Shown: in pieces, positions 17,109 to 26,385 of the stretch | Numbering within the stretch: the stretch's first letter is position 1 | Layout: every line of letters begins with the position of its first letter | Assembly (NCBI GenBank): GCA_034439975.1 | Contig: JAWXBK010000075.1 | Coordinates: forward strand, 14,518-78,517 | DNA length: 64,000 bases | Source: JAWXBK01 sp034439975 | GTDB lineage: Bacteria; Pseudomonadota; Alphaproteobacteria; Dongiales; Dongiaceae | Direction: 5' to 3' | Position numbers and translations under genes: made by a program | The notes under the pieces: model-generated | What the model was told of the DNA's origin: nothing | What the model saw: only the letters and a program-made list of their open reading frames with translations | The model's database searches: none

Positions 17109-18158
17109 CTAGCGCACCGCGCCCGACCGCGCGGCGGCCCCGGACTCGGTATAGTAAAGCTCGGCCCCCGGATGGAGAGGGATCGGCAACCCGATCAAAG
17201 CGGTCTCGCGCTCGATCGACTGTCCGATGGGGCCGGTGCGATCCAGAATCGATCGCGTCACGGGATGCCAGAGCGATTTCGTCACTTCATAGACCAGTTC
17301 CGGATCCAGATCGGCGTTCACCAGCCAGAGCGCGCCGATGCCGATCGTGACCGTTGCATCGATGCCGGCATAGAGATTGCCCGGGATCACGTCGACCAGC
17401 AGAAATCCGTATTGCTCGCGCAGCTTTCCGGCGACCTCGTCGTCGAGTGAGAGAAGATCGATCGGCACGGATTCCGCGAGGGCGGCGATAATCGGAATTG
17501 GGTGGCTGCCGATGGCGACGATCGCATCGATATCGTCGTTCTGAAGCATCGAGGCCGCATCGAGGGTCGAGGCGAAGACCGGTGTGTACTCCGTTTCGCC
17601 GAGGCCGTAGGCGCGCAGGATCAGGCGCGCAGTGACGCGGCTGTCGGAGTTTTCGCCGCCGACGGCGATGCGCTTGCCTGCGAGATCGGCGATCGATGTA
17701 AAGCCGCTATCCGCCCGCACCACGAAATGAACGCTCTCCTGATAGAGATTGGCGACGACGCGAAGCTTGTCGGCCGGCCCTTCGTCGCGAAACACGCTCT
17801 CGCCGATCGACGCCCAATGGACGATATCGGCATTGCCCAAGCCTGAATCGAGTTCGCCGGCCTGGATCGCGCGGATATTCTCGATGCTGCCCTGCGTCGT
17901 TTGTGCGACTGCAATCAGATTGGGGACGCCGCAGCTGCCGCCGACATCGCAGGCACGCGAGCCGGGCGGGTTGCTGATCGCGCCGGCGATCGCGGTACCG
18001 ATGGCGAAGAACGTGCTGGTCGGATCGCCGGTGCCGATCCGGAAATAGGTGAAGGCGGCGGTCGTTCCGGCAGAGCCGAGGATGATCGCGCAGAGCGCGG
18101 CGGCGGCAAGGCGCGTCAGCGTCCGCCGGCGGCCTTGATTTCGTTCCGGATTTGCCAT
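17109..18158 (-). CDS. TAXI-family TRAP transporter solute-binding protein
   Basis: A 349-residue exported binding protein. The signal sequence has an RRRTLTRLAAAALCAIIL start. The family pattern then appears: FRIGTGDPTSTFFAIGTAIAGAISNPPGSRACDVGGSCGVPNL with the GTG-x8-GTAIA block, QTTQGSIENI, and SDSRVTARLILRAYGL. TAXI proteins deliver small carboxylates or amino acids to TRAP permeases. No TRAP membrane subunit is found here, so it is an orphan. The first in-frame ATG lies six codons further upstream at 18176. Neither start has a strong ribosome site. Confidence 0.85.
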   Translation of the reverse strand: MANPERNQGRRRTLTRLAAAALCAIILGSAGTTAAFTYFRIGTGDPTSTFFAIGTAIAGAISNPPGSRACDVGGSCGVPNLIAVAQTTQGSIENIRAIQAGELDSGLGNADIVHWASIGESVFRDEGPADKLRVVANLYQESVHFVVRADSGFTSIADLAGKRIAVGGENSDSRVTARLILRAYGLGETEYTPVFASTLDAASMLQNDDIDAIVAIGSHPIPIIAALAESVPIDLLSLDDEVAGKLREQYGFLLVDVIPGNLYAGIDATVTIGIGALWLVNADLDPELVYEVTKSLWHPVTRSILDRTGPIGQSIERETALIGLPIPLHPGAELYYTESGAAARSGAVR

Positions 18159-18191
18159 TGATCGTCCGCCTGCCATTTCAGCCGCCGGATT

Positions 18192-19403
18192 CTATTCGAA
18201 GCGTTTTAGCGCCAGCACGCAGTTGTGACCGCCGAATGCAAAGGAATTGGAGAGCGCGGCGCATACCGTATGGCGTCGCGCCGTGTTCGGCACATAGTCG
18301 AGATCGCATTCGGGATCGGGTGTCGTGAAGTTCGCGGTCGGGGGCACGATGCCATCCGTCAGCGCGCCGAGAACAGCGATCAGTTCGAGCGCGCCCGCCG
18401 CACCCAGCGCATGGCCGTGCATCGATTTCGAGGACGATACCGGGATCGCATCCGCCCGCGCCCCGAAGATGCGGCGAATGGCGCGCGTCTCGGTCACGTC
18501 GTTCGCTGGCGTGCCGGTCCCGTGTGCATTCACATAGTCGATCCCATCCGGCGACAGACGCGCGTCGTCGAGTGCAAGCTGCATCGCGCGCACCGCGCCG
18601 TCCTCGCTCGGCTGGACGATATCCTTCGCATCCGACGACATGCCGGTGCCGGCAATTTCGGCGATGATCGGCACGCCGCGTTTGCGCGCATGATCGAGCG
18701 TTTCCAGCACGAAGATCCCGGCGCCCTCCCCGAGCACCATCCCGCGGCGGTCCTTGGTGAACGGCCGGCAGGTATCCGGCGACATCACGCGCAGCGCTTC
18801 CCAGGATTTGATGACGCCGAGCGTCATCGGTGCTTCGGTGCCGCCGGTGATCGCGACATCCACCTGGCCGCGCCGCACCATGTCGAAAGCGATCGCCATC
18901 GCGTGATTGGCCGACGCACAGGCACTGGCCACGACGAAGCTCGGGCCGGTGATGCCATACTCGATCGAGAGGTGACTGGCCGGGGCGTTGATCATCAATC
19001 GCGGAATGGTCAGGGGATGGACGCGCGGAACATTGTCGCCGTAGAGCCGCTGATAGCCCTCGTCGATTGTGGTCTGCCCCCCGATGCCACTGCCCAGGAT
19101 CGCGGCGGTCCGCATGCCCTCGGCCGCATCGAACGAGATCGCGGCCTGCGCGATCGCCTCGCGCGCCGCCACCATGGCGAACTGCGAGACGCGGTCGTAC
19201 AGCGAGGACTGCTTGCGGTCGAAATATTGTTCCGGATCGTAGTTCCGGACCTCGGCGCCGATCGCAACCTTCAGTCGCTCGGTCGGGATGTTGACCAGCG
19301 GGCCGATGCCGCTGGTTCCGGCCTTCATCGCCGCCCAGCAAGCCTGCGCCGTGTGGCCCTGGGCCGAAATACAGCCCATTCCGGTGATGACGACACGGTT
19401 CAT
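18192..19403 (-). CDS. fabF: Beta-ketoacyl-ACP synthase II-like (FabF family)
   Basis: A 403-residue thiolase-fold condensing enzyme. Catalytic residues are C162 in SACASANHA, H295 in NAHGTGTPAND and H332 in SKSMHGHALGAAG with K327. The N-terminus MNRVVITGMGCISAQG is typical. It condenses an acyl thioester with malonyl-ACP in fatty acid or polyketide-like synthesis. It stands without the other fab genes, so it is probably a secondary KAS II paralogue, used for a special lipid rather than bulk fatty acid synthesis. Confidence 0.88.
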   Translation of the reverse strand: MNRVVITGMGCISAQGHTAQACWAAMKAGTSGIGPLVNIPTERLKVAIGAEVRNYDPEQYFDRKQSSLYDRVSQFAMVAAREAIAQAAISFDAAEGMRTAAILGSGIGGQTTIDEGYQRLYGDNVPRVHPLTIPRLMINAPASHLSIEYGITGPSFVVASACASANHAMAIAFDMVRRGQVDVAITGGTEAPMTLGVIKSWEALRVMSPDTCRPFTKDRRGMVLGEGAGIFVLETLDHARKRGVPIIAEIAGTGMSSDAKDIVQPSEDGAVRAMQLALDDARLSPDGIDYVNAHGTGTPANDVTETRAIRRIFGARADAIPVSSSKSMHGHALGAAGALELIAVLGALTDGIVPPTANFTTPDPECDLDYVPNTARRHTVCAALSNSFAFGGHNCVLALKRFE

Positions 19404-19547
19404 GAACGTCCTGACGCAACCCCCTGGCCGGTGCCCCGCCGGCCTCGGCCGGCACGCTGGCGCCCGGCGATCCGCCGAGCCGCAACGGGACGATTCTTAA
19501 CATGGTCCGGTTGGCCAGAGGGGCAATAGCCCGAACAAGGCCGCGTG

Positions 19548-19859
19548 TCACTGTCCGAGCTGGGCCCGGCAGGAATCGACGATGGCCATGAACCGGCTCA
19601 TCAGGACCGGATCGGCAACCGTATCGGTCGCAAAGGCCTCGACGAGGCTCTGATATTCCGCGTAGTTGAACTGGGCCTGGACGCCCGAGTTATTGCAGCG
19701 GCAGAAATTCGAGCACACGGCTTCGGTGTCGGTGGCCGTGCAGCTCACCATGCATTGGTCGAAATCGCTTTTCATCTGATCGATCGGAATCGGCTCGGCG
19801 GATGCGGCCGGCGCAAGGAATAGAGAGACGGCGGCGGCGAGAAGCAGGCGGCGGATCAT
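19548..19859 (-). CDS. Small exported Cys-containing protein (103 aa)
   Basis: Not a family I recognise. A signal peptide (MIRRLLLAAAVSLFL, cleavage near ASAEP) is followed by a helical domain with six cysteines: C36-x3-C40, C49-x3-C53-x-C55 and C97. The paired C-x3-C spacing suggests a small disulfide-bonded helical hairpin in the periplasm. It is divergent from the short-chain dehydrogenase gene. Confidence 0.65.
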   Translation of the reverse strand: MIRRLLLAAAVSLFLAPAASAEPIPIDQMKSDFDQCMVSCTATDTEAVCSNFCRCNNSGVQAQFNYAEYQSLVEAFATDTVADPVLMSRFMAIVDSCRAQLGQ

Positions 19860-20005
19860 GGCGATTTCCCTTTTCGTGTCGCTTCGTTCGTTGGACGGAG
19901 GATCAAGCCCATCCTAGTCGAGGAACAGGGCGATTCCATGGCGGCAGATTGCGTCCGGGGCCGAAAATCGGCATTGTCCCGCCGCTTCGCGAGGGAACCC
20001 TGCCG

Positions 20006-20788
20006 ATGAATCTGTCGGAAATCTTTGCGCCGGGCCTGCTCGCCGGGCGTCGCGCCCTGGTCACAGGCGGCGGCACCGGCATCGGGCTTGCCATCGCGCG
20101 CGAGCTGGGCCGGCTGGGGGCCGCCGTGACGCTCGCCGCGCGCAGCGAGGAACGGCTGGAGGCAGCCGCGCGCGATCTGCGCTCGGCCGGCATCGATGCG
20201 AAGGCCCGCAAGCTCAATATCCGCAAGGACGACGAGGTGACGGCTTTGTTCGACGCCATGGTGGCGGCCAATGAATTGCCGGACATACTCATCAACAATG
20301 CAGGCGGGCAATTTGTTGCCGATCCGCTGGAGGTCTCAGCCAACGGCTTCCGGGCGGTGGTCGATCTCAATCTGCAGGGCACCTGGCAGATGACCCGGGC
20401 CTTTGCCGAGCGCCTGATCCCGACCGGTCGGAAGGGCACGATCGTCAACATCGTGCTTTCGACCTTCGACGGTTCGCCGATGATGGTGCATTCCGCCGCC
20501 GCCCGTGCCGGGGTCGTCAACATGACCAAGTCGCTCGCCTATGCCTGGGGCCCCAAGGGCATCACCCTCAATTCGATCGCGCCCGGCACGATCGACACCG
20601 ACGCGCTCGATGCCTATGGGCGCGATGCGATGGATGCCTGGGGCAAGCGGCTGCCGGTTGCGCGGCTCGGCGCGCCGGACGAAATCGCCTGGGCAGCTGC
20701 CTTTCTTTGCTCGCCGGCGGGCGCGTATATCACCGGCACCACCTTGATTGTCGATGGCGGCCAGCATCTGATGGGCGCCGACCGCTGA
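20006..20788 (+). CDS. SDR-family oxidoreductase, dienoyl/enoyl-CoA reductase-like
   Basis: A 260-residue Rossmann enzyme. GGGTGIG near residues 21-27 binds NADP, and NNAGG is present. Where classical SDRs have Tyr-x3-Lys, this protein has HSAAARAGVVNMTKSLA. The His/Ala-for-Tyr pattern with conserved Lys is typical of 2,4-dienoyl-CoA and trans-2-enoyl-CoA reductases, so that activity is likelier than an alcohol dehydrogenase. The ATG at 20006 has GAGGGA upstream. The next gene, an acyl-CoA synthetase, begins 10 bases later, which supports a role in acyl-CoA metabolism. Confidence 0.8.
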   Translation: MNLSEIFAPGLLAGRRALVTGGGTGIGLAIARELGRLGAAVTLAARSEERLEAAARDLRSAGIDAKARKLNIRKDDEVTALFDAMVAANELPDILINNAGGQFVADPLEVSANGFRAVVDLNLQGTWQMTRAFAERLIPTGRKGTIVNIVLSTFDGSPMMVHSAAARAGVVNMTKSLAYAWGPKGITLNSIAPGTIDTDALDAYGRDAMDAWGKRLPVARLGAPDEIAWAAAFLCSPAGAYITGTTLIVDGGQHLMGADR

Positions 20789-20798
20789 TGAGGATCGT

Positions 20799-22934
20799 AT
20801 GAACAGCGTCACTCCCGATTCCAGAAACCGTTCGAAGCGCATGGCGAACCTGCAGCGCCTGCTGAAGCCGCGCCATGTCGCCTTCATCGGCGGCAAGAAA
20901 ATCGAAATGGCGATCGGTCTTTCGGTGAAACACGGGTTCGCCGGCAAATTGTGGGTGGTCAATCCGAAATACGACGAGATCGCCGGCGTGAAATGCTACC
21001 GCACGATCGCCGATCTGCCGGAGGCGCCGGACGCATCCTTCATCGGCGTCAATCGCGAACTCACCATCGATGTCGTACGCGAACTGAACGCCATCGGTGC
21101 CGGCGGTGCCGTCGGCTATGCCGCCGGGTATGCGGAGGTTGGCGGCGAAGGCGTTGCATTGCAGGCAAGGCTGGTCGATGCGGTCGGCGACCTCGCGCTC
21201 ACCGGGCCGAACTGCTACGGGCTGCTCAATTATCTCGACGGCGTCTACATGTTCGCCTCGGGGTTCGGCGGCCAGCGTCAGGAACGCGGCATCGCGTTTG
21301 TCGGCCAGAGCGGCAACATCTCGCTCAATCTCACGATTAACGAACGCTCGGTGCCGTTTGCCTATGTGATCACCTGCGGCAACCAGGCCGTGCTCGAAGT
21401 CGCCGACTATGTCGAGGCGCTGTGCGAGGATCCGCGCGTCACCGCGATCGGGCTCTACATCGAAGGGCTCAAGGATATTCCGGCTTTCGCGCGTGCCTGC
21501 GCCAAGGCCTACGATCGCAATATTCCGATCGTCGCACTGAAATCCGGCCGCTCGGAACTGGGCGCGCAGCTCGCGATGAGCCACACCAGCTCGCTCTCGG
21601 GCAACGACAAACTCTACGACGCGCTGTTCGACCGGCTCGGTGTCATCCGCGTCTACGCGATCGACGAAATGCTGGAAACGCTGAAGCTGGTATCGGCGAT
21701 GCGGCCCTGGCCGGGCGAGAGGCTGGCGGTCTTCACCTGCTCCGGCGGCGAAAGCCTCGTCACCGCCGACGTGTCGCAGGATCAGGGCATCCAGCTCCCG
21801 TCGCCGAGCAAGGCGCAATTCGATTCGCTGCGCCAGCAGTTGCCGAACTTCGCGACCATCGCCAATCCGCTCGACTACAACACATCGCTCTGGGGTCATG
21901 AGGACCAGCTCACGCGCTGTTTCTCGACCATGCTGGGCGAAACCTACGATGCTGGCATGCTGGTGCTCGATTTCTGGGAACAGGACGAGGAGTGGATCAC
22001 GTCCGCCAGCATTGCGATCAGGTCGCTCTCGGCGGCGTCGCGTGCGACGGGACGGCCGGCGATGCTGACCGCGTCATTGCCGGAATCGATGCCGCGTCGC
22101 GTGCGCGACCGCATCATCGAGGCCGGAATCGTGCCGCTGCAGGGTCTCCATCAGGGGCTGCGTGCCTGGGCGCTCGGCACCCGTCGCGCGCGGCTTGCGA
22201 ACGACATCGCCGCGGCGGGCGGCGGTGCATCGACCCTGCTCGCGGCGCTGCCGCCGATCGGCGAGGGACGGAAGGTGCTCTCCGAAGCGGAGGGCAAGGC
22301 GGCGCTCGCGAAACACGGTCTGACTGTGCCGCCGAGCAACATCGTCTCTGCGGCCGATGCGCCGAAGGCGGCCGCAGCACTCGGTTTCCCCGTTGTCGCC
22401 AAAATTGCGGCACCGGTGCTCGCGCACAAGACCGAGGCGGGCGCGGTCGCGCTCGATCTGAAATCGGAAGCGGATGTCGCCGATGCCGTGGCGCGCATGA
22501 GCGCCAGCGTTGCGCGCTACAAGCCGGGCCTCGTCGCCGAGACGTTTCTGATCGAGCGCATGGTGACGGGCACGGTTGCCGAGCTGATCGTCGGCATCAA
22601 GCGCGATCCGCAATTCGGTCTCGCGTTGGTGATCGGTGCGGGCGGTATTCTCGTCGAACTGGTTGCCGATGCCGCGACCTTGTTGCTGCCGACACGCCGC
22701 GCTGCGGTCGAGCAGGCGATAAGCAGCCTCAAGATCATGAAAATTCTGGGCGGCTATCGCGGCAAGGCGAAGGGCGACGTCACAGCGCTGGTCGATGCGG
22801 TGATGGCGATCGCAGCCTTTGCCGACGCCAACCGCGACACGCTCGTCGAACTCGACATCAATCCGCTGATGGTGCTGCCCGAGGGGCAGGGCGTCGTCGC
22901 CGTCGACGCGCTCGTGGTGCTGGCGGAAGGTTGA
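20799..22934 (+). CDS. NDP-forming acyl-CoA synthetase family protein (711 aa)
   Basis: A two-part enzyme of the acetate-CoA ligase (ADP-forming)/acyl-CoA synthetase type. Residues about 20-460 form the CoA-binding and succinyl-CoA-synthetase-like ligase domains, with HVAFIGG, the TGPNCYGLLN loop and FVGQSGNIS. The last 220 residues form an ATP-grasp domain (FPVVAKIAAPVLAHKTEAGA, LIVGIKRDPQFG, ELDINPLMVLPEG). It makes acyl-CoA from an acid with ATP, or the reverse. The acid is unknown. It is cotranscribed with the preceding SDR and converges on an FAH-family gene 4 bases away. Confidence 0.85.
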   Translation: MNSVTPDSRNRSKRMANLQRLLKPRHVAFIGGKKIEMAIGLSVKHGFAGKLWVVNPKYDEIAGVKCYRTIADLPEAPDASFIGVNRELTIDVVRELNAIGAGGAVGYAAGYAEVGGEGVALQARLVDAVGDLALTGPNCYGLLNYLDGVYMFASGFGGQRQERGIAFVGQSGNISLNLTINERSVPFAYVITCGNQAVLEVADYVEALCEDPRVTAIGLYIEGLKDIPAFARACAKAYDRNIPIVALKSGRSELGAQLAMSHTSSLSGNDKLYDALFDRLGVIRVYAIDEMLETLKLVSAMRPWPGERLAVFTCSGGESLVTADVSQDQGIQLPSPSKAQFDSLRQQLPNFATIANPLDYNTSLWGHEDQLTRCFSTMLGETYDAGMLVLDFWEQDEEWITSASIAIRSLSAASRATGRPAMLTASLPESMPRRVRDRIIEAGIVPLQGLHQGLRAWALGTRRARLANDIAAAGGGASTLLAALPPIGEGRKVLSEAEGKAALAKHGLTVPPSNIVSAADAPKAAAALGFPVVAKIAAPVLAHKTEAGAVALDLKSEADVADAVARMSASVARYKPGLVAETFLIERMVTGTVAELIVGIKRDPQFGLALVIGAGGILVELVADAATLLLPTRRAAVEQAISSLKIMKILGGYRGKAKGDVTALVDAVMAIAAFADANRDTLVELDINPLMVLPEGQGVVAVDALVVLAEG

Positions 22935-22938
22935 GTCC

Positions 22939-23778
22939 TCAACCCGCCGTCACTGTCTGCCGCTGTTCGCCGAAGCCGGCGATGCCGAGCCGCATCTCGT
23001 CGCCGGCCTTGAGATAGCGCGGCGGCTTCATGCCAAGCCCGACGCCGGGCGGTGTGCCGGTCGTGATGATGTCGCCCGGGTTGAGGGTCAGGAACTGGCT
23101 CACATAATGCACCAGATGCACGACGCCAAAGACCATCGTCTTCGTCGAGCCGCGCTGCATCTTCTCGCCGTTGACGTCGAGCCAGAGATCGAGCGCCTGC
23201 GGATCCTTCACCTCGTCGCGCGTGACGAGCCACGGACCGAGAGGCGCGAAACCGTCGCTGCTCTTGCCTTTGACCCATTGCCCGCCGCGTTCGATCTGCC
23301 AGTCGCGCGCCGAGACGTCGTTGCAGATCGTGTAGCCGGCAACATGAGCAAGCGCGTTCTTCTCGTCGACATACCGCGCGCGCGTCCCGATCACGATCGC
23401 GAGTTCGACTTCCCAGTCGAGCTTGTCGCAGCCGCGCGGCAGCGGCACCGGATCGTTCGGGCCGGTCGCCGCACAGGCCTTCATGAAGATGATCGGCTCT
23501 TCGGGGATTTTCGCGCCGGTCTCGGCGGCATGGTCGGCATAATTGAGCCCGATCGCGACGATCTTGCCGATATGAGCGACCGGCGGACCGAGGCGCGGAT
23601 TTCCCGTGACCTTCGGCAGCGACGCGGGGTCGAGTTTCGCCAGCCTGGCGAGCCGGTCAGGTGCGAGCGCCGCACCGTCGAGGTCGTCGCAATGGCCGGC
23701 GAGATCGCGGAGATTGCCATCCGCATCGACCAGAGCCGGGCGTTCGATGCCGGGCGTTCCATAACGGGCGAGTTTCAT
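22939..23778 (-). CDS. Fumarylacetoacetate hydrolase (FAH) family protein
   Basis: A 279-residue FAH-fold enzyme. The metal site is DWEVELAIVIG (Glu-x-Glu), with NDVSARDWQ and the TGTPPGVGLGMKP loop near the end. The N-terminal lid domain (MKLARYGTPGIERPALVD) is the form seen in 2-oxo-hydratase, ureidoglycolate-lyase-like and acylpyruvate hydrolase enzymes. It should cleave or hydrate a 2,4-dioxo or 2-hydroxy-dienoate compound. Annotation beyond that is unsafe. The ATG at 23778 is preferred, because upstream in-frame residues are unlike the family. Confidence 0.85.
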   Translation of the reverse strand: MKLARYGTPGIERPALVDADGNLRDLAGHCDDLDGAALAPDRLARLAKLDPASLPKVTGNPRLGPPVAHIGKIVAIGLNYADHAAETGAKIPEEPIIFMKACAATGPNDPVPLPRGCDKLDWEVELAIVIGTRARYVDEKNALAHVAGYTICNDVSARDWQIERGGQWVKGKSSDGFAPLGPWLVTRDEVKDPQALDLWLDVNGEKMQRGSTKTMVFGVVHLVHYVSQFLTLNPGDIITTGTPPGVGLGMKPPRYLKAGDEMRLGIAGFGEQRQTVTAG

Positions 23779-23956
23779 GTCGATCCATCCGCAAGTTTGT
23801 GTTGCATCTTCGCTCTCAATAATCGGATTGCCCGGTTCCGACAAGGACCCGGCCGGGACAAGCGCCCGCCCGCGATGCCGACAAAGCGGGCGGATTGGAT
23901 CGGCGCCGCACTTCGGGTAGCGTCGGACCGAACGATTGATGTCGAGGAGCCCCGCC

Positions 23957-24727
23957 ATGAAGGACACGCGCAAACGCCCCGCTACGAAACACCCCGCCAG
24001 TAAACGAGATGCCGCCAAACGCCTTGCGGTCGTGACCGGCGCCAATCGCGGCATCGGCCTCGAAATCGTGCGTCAGCTCGCGCAGAAGGGCATGCGCGTC
24101 GTGCTGACCGCGCGCGATCCGCGAAAGGGCCGCGCGGCTGCGAAGACGCTGCAGGACGACGGTCTCGACGTGACCTTTCATAAACTCGACGTGGCGGATG
24201 CGGGCAGCATCGCATCCTTCGCGCGCTGGCTGCGCAAGACCGAGGGGCGGCTCGACGTGCTGGTGAACAATGCCGGGATCTATCTCGACGTCCTGCCCGA
24301 TCGTTCGACCGAATCCGCGTTCGTCACGAACCGCCGGAAACTTCGCACGACGATGGAGGTCAATCTCGAAGGCCCGTTCTTCCTGATGCAGACGCTGATC
24401 CCGCTGATGCGCGAGAACGGTTACGGCCGCATCGTCAACGTGTCGAGCGGATCGGGCCAGCTCACCGACATGGGCGGGCACGAAGCCGCCTATCGCATCT
24501 CCAAGACCGCACTCAACGCGGCGACCAGTATCTTTGCGGCCGAGACGAAGGGCACGGGAATCCTGGTCAACGCGTTCTGCCCCGGCTGGGTGCGCACCGA
24601 CATGAGCGGGCCGGAAGCGCCGCGCAGCGTGGCGCAGGGCGCAGACACGGCGGTGTGGCTCGCGACCCTGCCGAAGGGCGGACCGACCGGCGGCTATTTC
24701 CGCGACCGCGAGCCGTTGCCTTGGTAG
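23957..24727 (+). CDS. SDR-family carbonyl reductase-like protein
   Basis: A 256-residue classical SDR. TGANRGIG near residue 33 is the NADP-binding turn, NNAG follows at about 98, then Ser in NVSSGSGQ and the catalytic YRISK. TGANRGIGLEIVRQL and the C-terminal GGPTGGYFRD resemble bacterial carbonyl reductase homologues. A basic 20-residue N-terminal tail rich in Lys and Arg precedes the fold. The ATG at 23957 has AGGAG 8 bases upstream. It lies 35 bases before the deacetylase-family gene on the same strand. Confidence 0.82.
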   Translation: MKDTRKRPATKHPASKRDAAKRLAVVTGANRGIGLEIVRQLAQKGMRVVLTARDPRKGRAAAKTLQDDGLDVTFHKLDVADAGSIASFARWLRKTEGRLDVLVNNAGIYLDVLPDRSTESAFVTNRRKLRTTMEVNLEGPFFLMQTLIPLMRENGYGRIVNVSSGSGQLTDMGGHEAAYRISKTALNAATSIFAAETKGTGILVNAFCPGWVRTDMSGPEAPRSVAQGADTAVWLATLPKGGPTGGYFRDREPLPW

Positions 24728-24762
24728 CGGGCATCGATCGATAGAACCGGATCGGAACATCC

Positions 24763-25791
24763 ATGCAGATCGTTTTCGACGACACCCAGCTCGGCCACCG
24801 CCCGAGCAATTTTCTGGTTCGCGGCCGCCTGAAGCCGGTGCCGGAGGTTCCGGCACGCGCCGAGATCCTGCGCGAAGCGGCGGAACGCGCCGGCCATCGC
24901 ATCGTGAAGCCCACAACCGACAGCACGAAACTGCGCGCGCGCATTCACACCGCCGATTATCTTGCCTTTCTCGAAACCGGCTGGTCGCGTTGGCAGGAAT
25001 TGCCCGACGCCTCGCCCGAAATGATCCCGAATGTGCACCCCGATCGGCGCGACGCGCCCTATCCGGATGCGATCGTCGGGCAGGCGGGCTATCACATGGC
25101 CGACACGGCGGCACCGCTCGCCGGCGATAGCTGGTCCGCGATTCGCGCGAGCGCCGACAGTGCGGCGCACGCCGCCCGGCTCGTGCTCGACGGTGCGAAG
25201 GCCGCCTACGCGCTCTGCCGGCCGCCCGGCCATCACGCCTTCGCCGATCAGGCCGGCGGCTTCTGCTATCTCAACAACAGTGGGACCGCCGCCGAAGCCT
25301 TGCGCGAGGCTCATGCGCGCGTTGCGATCCTCGATGTCGATTTGCATCACGGCAACGGCACACAGGGGATCTTCTATTGCCGCGGCGACGTTCTGACACT
25401 CTCGATCCATGCCGACCCGGCCGCGTTCTATCCGTTCTTCTGGGGCTACGCGAACGAACGCGGTGACGGTGAAGGCGCCGGCTTCAATCGCAATTTTCCG
25501 CTGCCGCTCGGAACCGGCGATGCAGCGTTTCTGGACGCGCTCGACGCGGCGCTCGCGGTGTTGCGCGACTATCGGCCGGGTGCGCTCGTCGTCGCGCTTG
25601 GTTTCGATGCGCATGAGAGCGATCCGTTCGCGGCGTTCAAGGTGACGACCAGAGGCTATGGCGAGATCGCGCGGCGGATCGCCGCGCTCGGGATGCCGAC
25701 GGTACTGGTGCAGGAAGGCGGCTATGTATCGCCCGATCTGGGCTCCAGTCTGGTTGCATTTCTGGCGGAATTTTCCACTTTACCTCAGTAA
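24763..25791 (+). CDS. Histone deacetylase-superfamily protein, acetylpolyamine amidohydrolase-like
   Basis: A 342-residue zinc amidohydrolase. RPPGHHAFADQAGGFCYLNN contains the tandem active-site His pair, DVDLHHGNGTQ supplies Asp and His zinc ligands, and GFDAHESDPFA supplies the distal Asp. The N-terminal HRPSNFLVRGRLKPVPEVP segment is typical of bacterial acetylpolyamine amidohydrolases, which release acetate from acetylated putrescine, cadaverine or spermidine. Other acylamide substrates are possible. An agmatinase elsewhere in the window would fit polyamine use. Confidence 0.82.
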   Translation: MQIVFDDTQLGHRPSNFLVRGRLKPVPEVPARAEILREAAERAGHRIVKPTTDSTKLRARIHTADYLAFLETGWSRWQELPDASPEMIPNVHPDRRDAPYPDAIVGQAGYHMADTAAPLAGDSWSAIRASADSAAHAARLVLDGAKAAYALCRPPGHHAFADQAGGFCYLNNSGTAAEALREAHARVAILDVDLHHGNGTQGIFYCRGDVLTLSIHADPAAFYPFFWGYANERGDGEGAGFNRNFPLPLGTGDAAFLDALDAALAVLRDYRPGALVVALGFDAHESDPFAAFKVTTRGYGEIARRIAALGMPTVLVQEGGYVSPDLGSSLVAFLAEFSTLPQ

Positions 25792-25838
25792 TTTAGAGGG
25801 TGGTTGCAGGGCGGCGGAACCGGGTCCATTTATAGGCC

Positions 25839-26198
25839 ATGAAAACACTGACCTTCACGGCACTGGCCGTTGCACTCGTCCTCTTCGGCGCGGGTCCGAG
25901 CATGGCCGACGACGCGTTCAGCTACGACACGGTCCGCCCGGGCGCGCGGTTTCAATTCGATTCGCTCTCGTCGGGTCGCGATATCGCGCCGGCAGGCTCG
26001 CTCTCGGGACCGGGCCATGCCGGCCGTTCCGGACCGCTCACCAATACCGAGGGCCCCGGCCTTCGCGCGCAGCCGGATGCCGGACCGGGCGGCTACGAAG
26101 ACCGCATCACCTGCGGCCCCGGCATGCGCAACTACAGCATCGTGGACGCGGACCGGATCGCGCGGATCGAGCCGATGGCGTGCGGCGGCGGTCGATAG
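25839..26198 (+). CDS. Small exported protein of unknown function (119 aa)
   Basis: A signal peptide (MKTLTFTALAVALVLFGAG, cleavage near SMADD) leads a Gly, Pro and Ser-rich mature part that looks mostly unstructured, with two cysteines (ITCGPG and MACGGG) near the C-terminus that could form a disulfide. No family is recognised. The start follows a weak ribosome site 47 bases after the deacetylase-like gene. Confidence 0.55.
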   Translation: MKTLTFTALAVALVLFGAGPSMADDAFSYDTVRPGARFQFDSLSSGRDIAPAGSLSGPGHAGRSGPLTNTEGPGLRAQPDAGPGGYEDRITCGPGMRNYSIVDADRIARIEPMACGGGR

Positions 26199-26249
26199 CG
26201 TCAAGTCGGCTCCGCAGAAATCCTCTGGAAGTAAAACCTCGGTGGAGAA

Positions 26250-26300
26250 TGGTGCCGGGTGTCGGAATTGAACCGACGACCTGCCGCTTACAAGGCGGTT
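26250..26300 (-). repeat. Displaced copy of the 3' two-thirds of tRNA-Thr (possible attachment-site repeat)
   Basis: This 51-bp stretch matches 26884-26934 with a single difference (G for A at 26283). It covers the encoded CCA, acceptor 3' strand, T-arm and anticodon arm of the tRNA-Thr gene in the same orientation, then diverges. Copies of a tRNA 3' end downstream of the intact gene are typical of integrase-mediated insertion or of partial duplication. The 583 bases between the copies hold one SnoaL-like gene. Confidence 0.85.
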
Positions 26301-26385
26301 CAATCCCGTAGGGACCCCGCCACCAACTTCTAGGTTTCCCATTAGAGAACTCACCGTCTGTCTCGTTCGGTCGGGGAGTTGCAGC

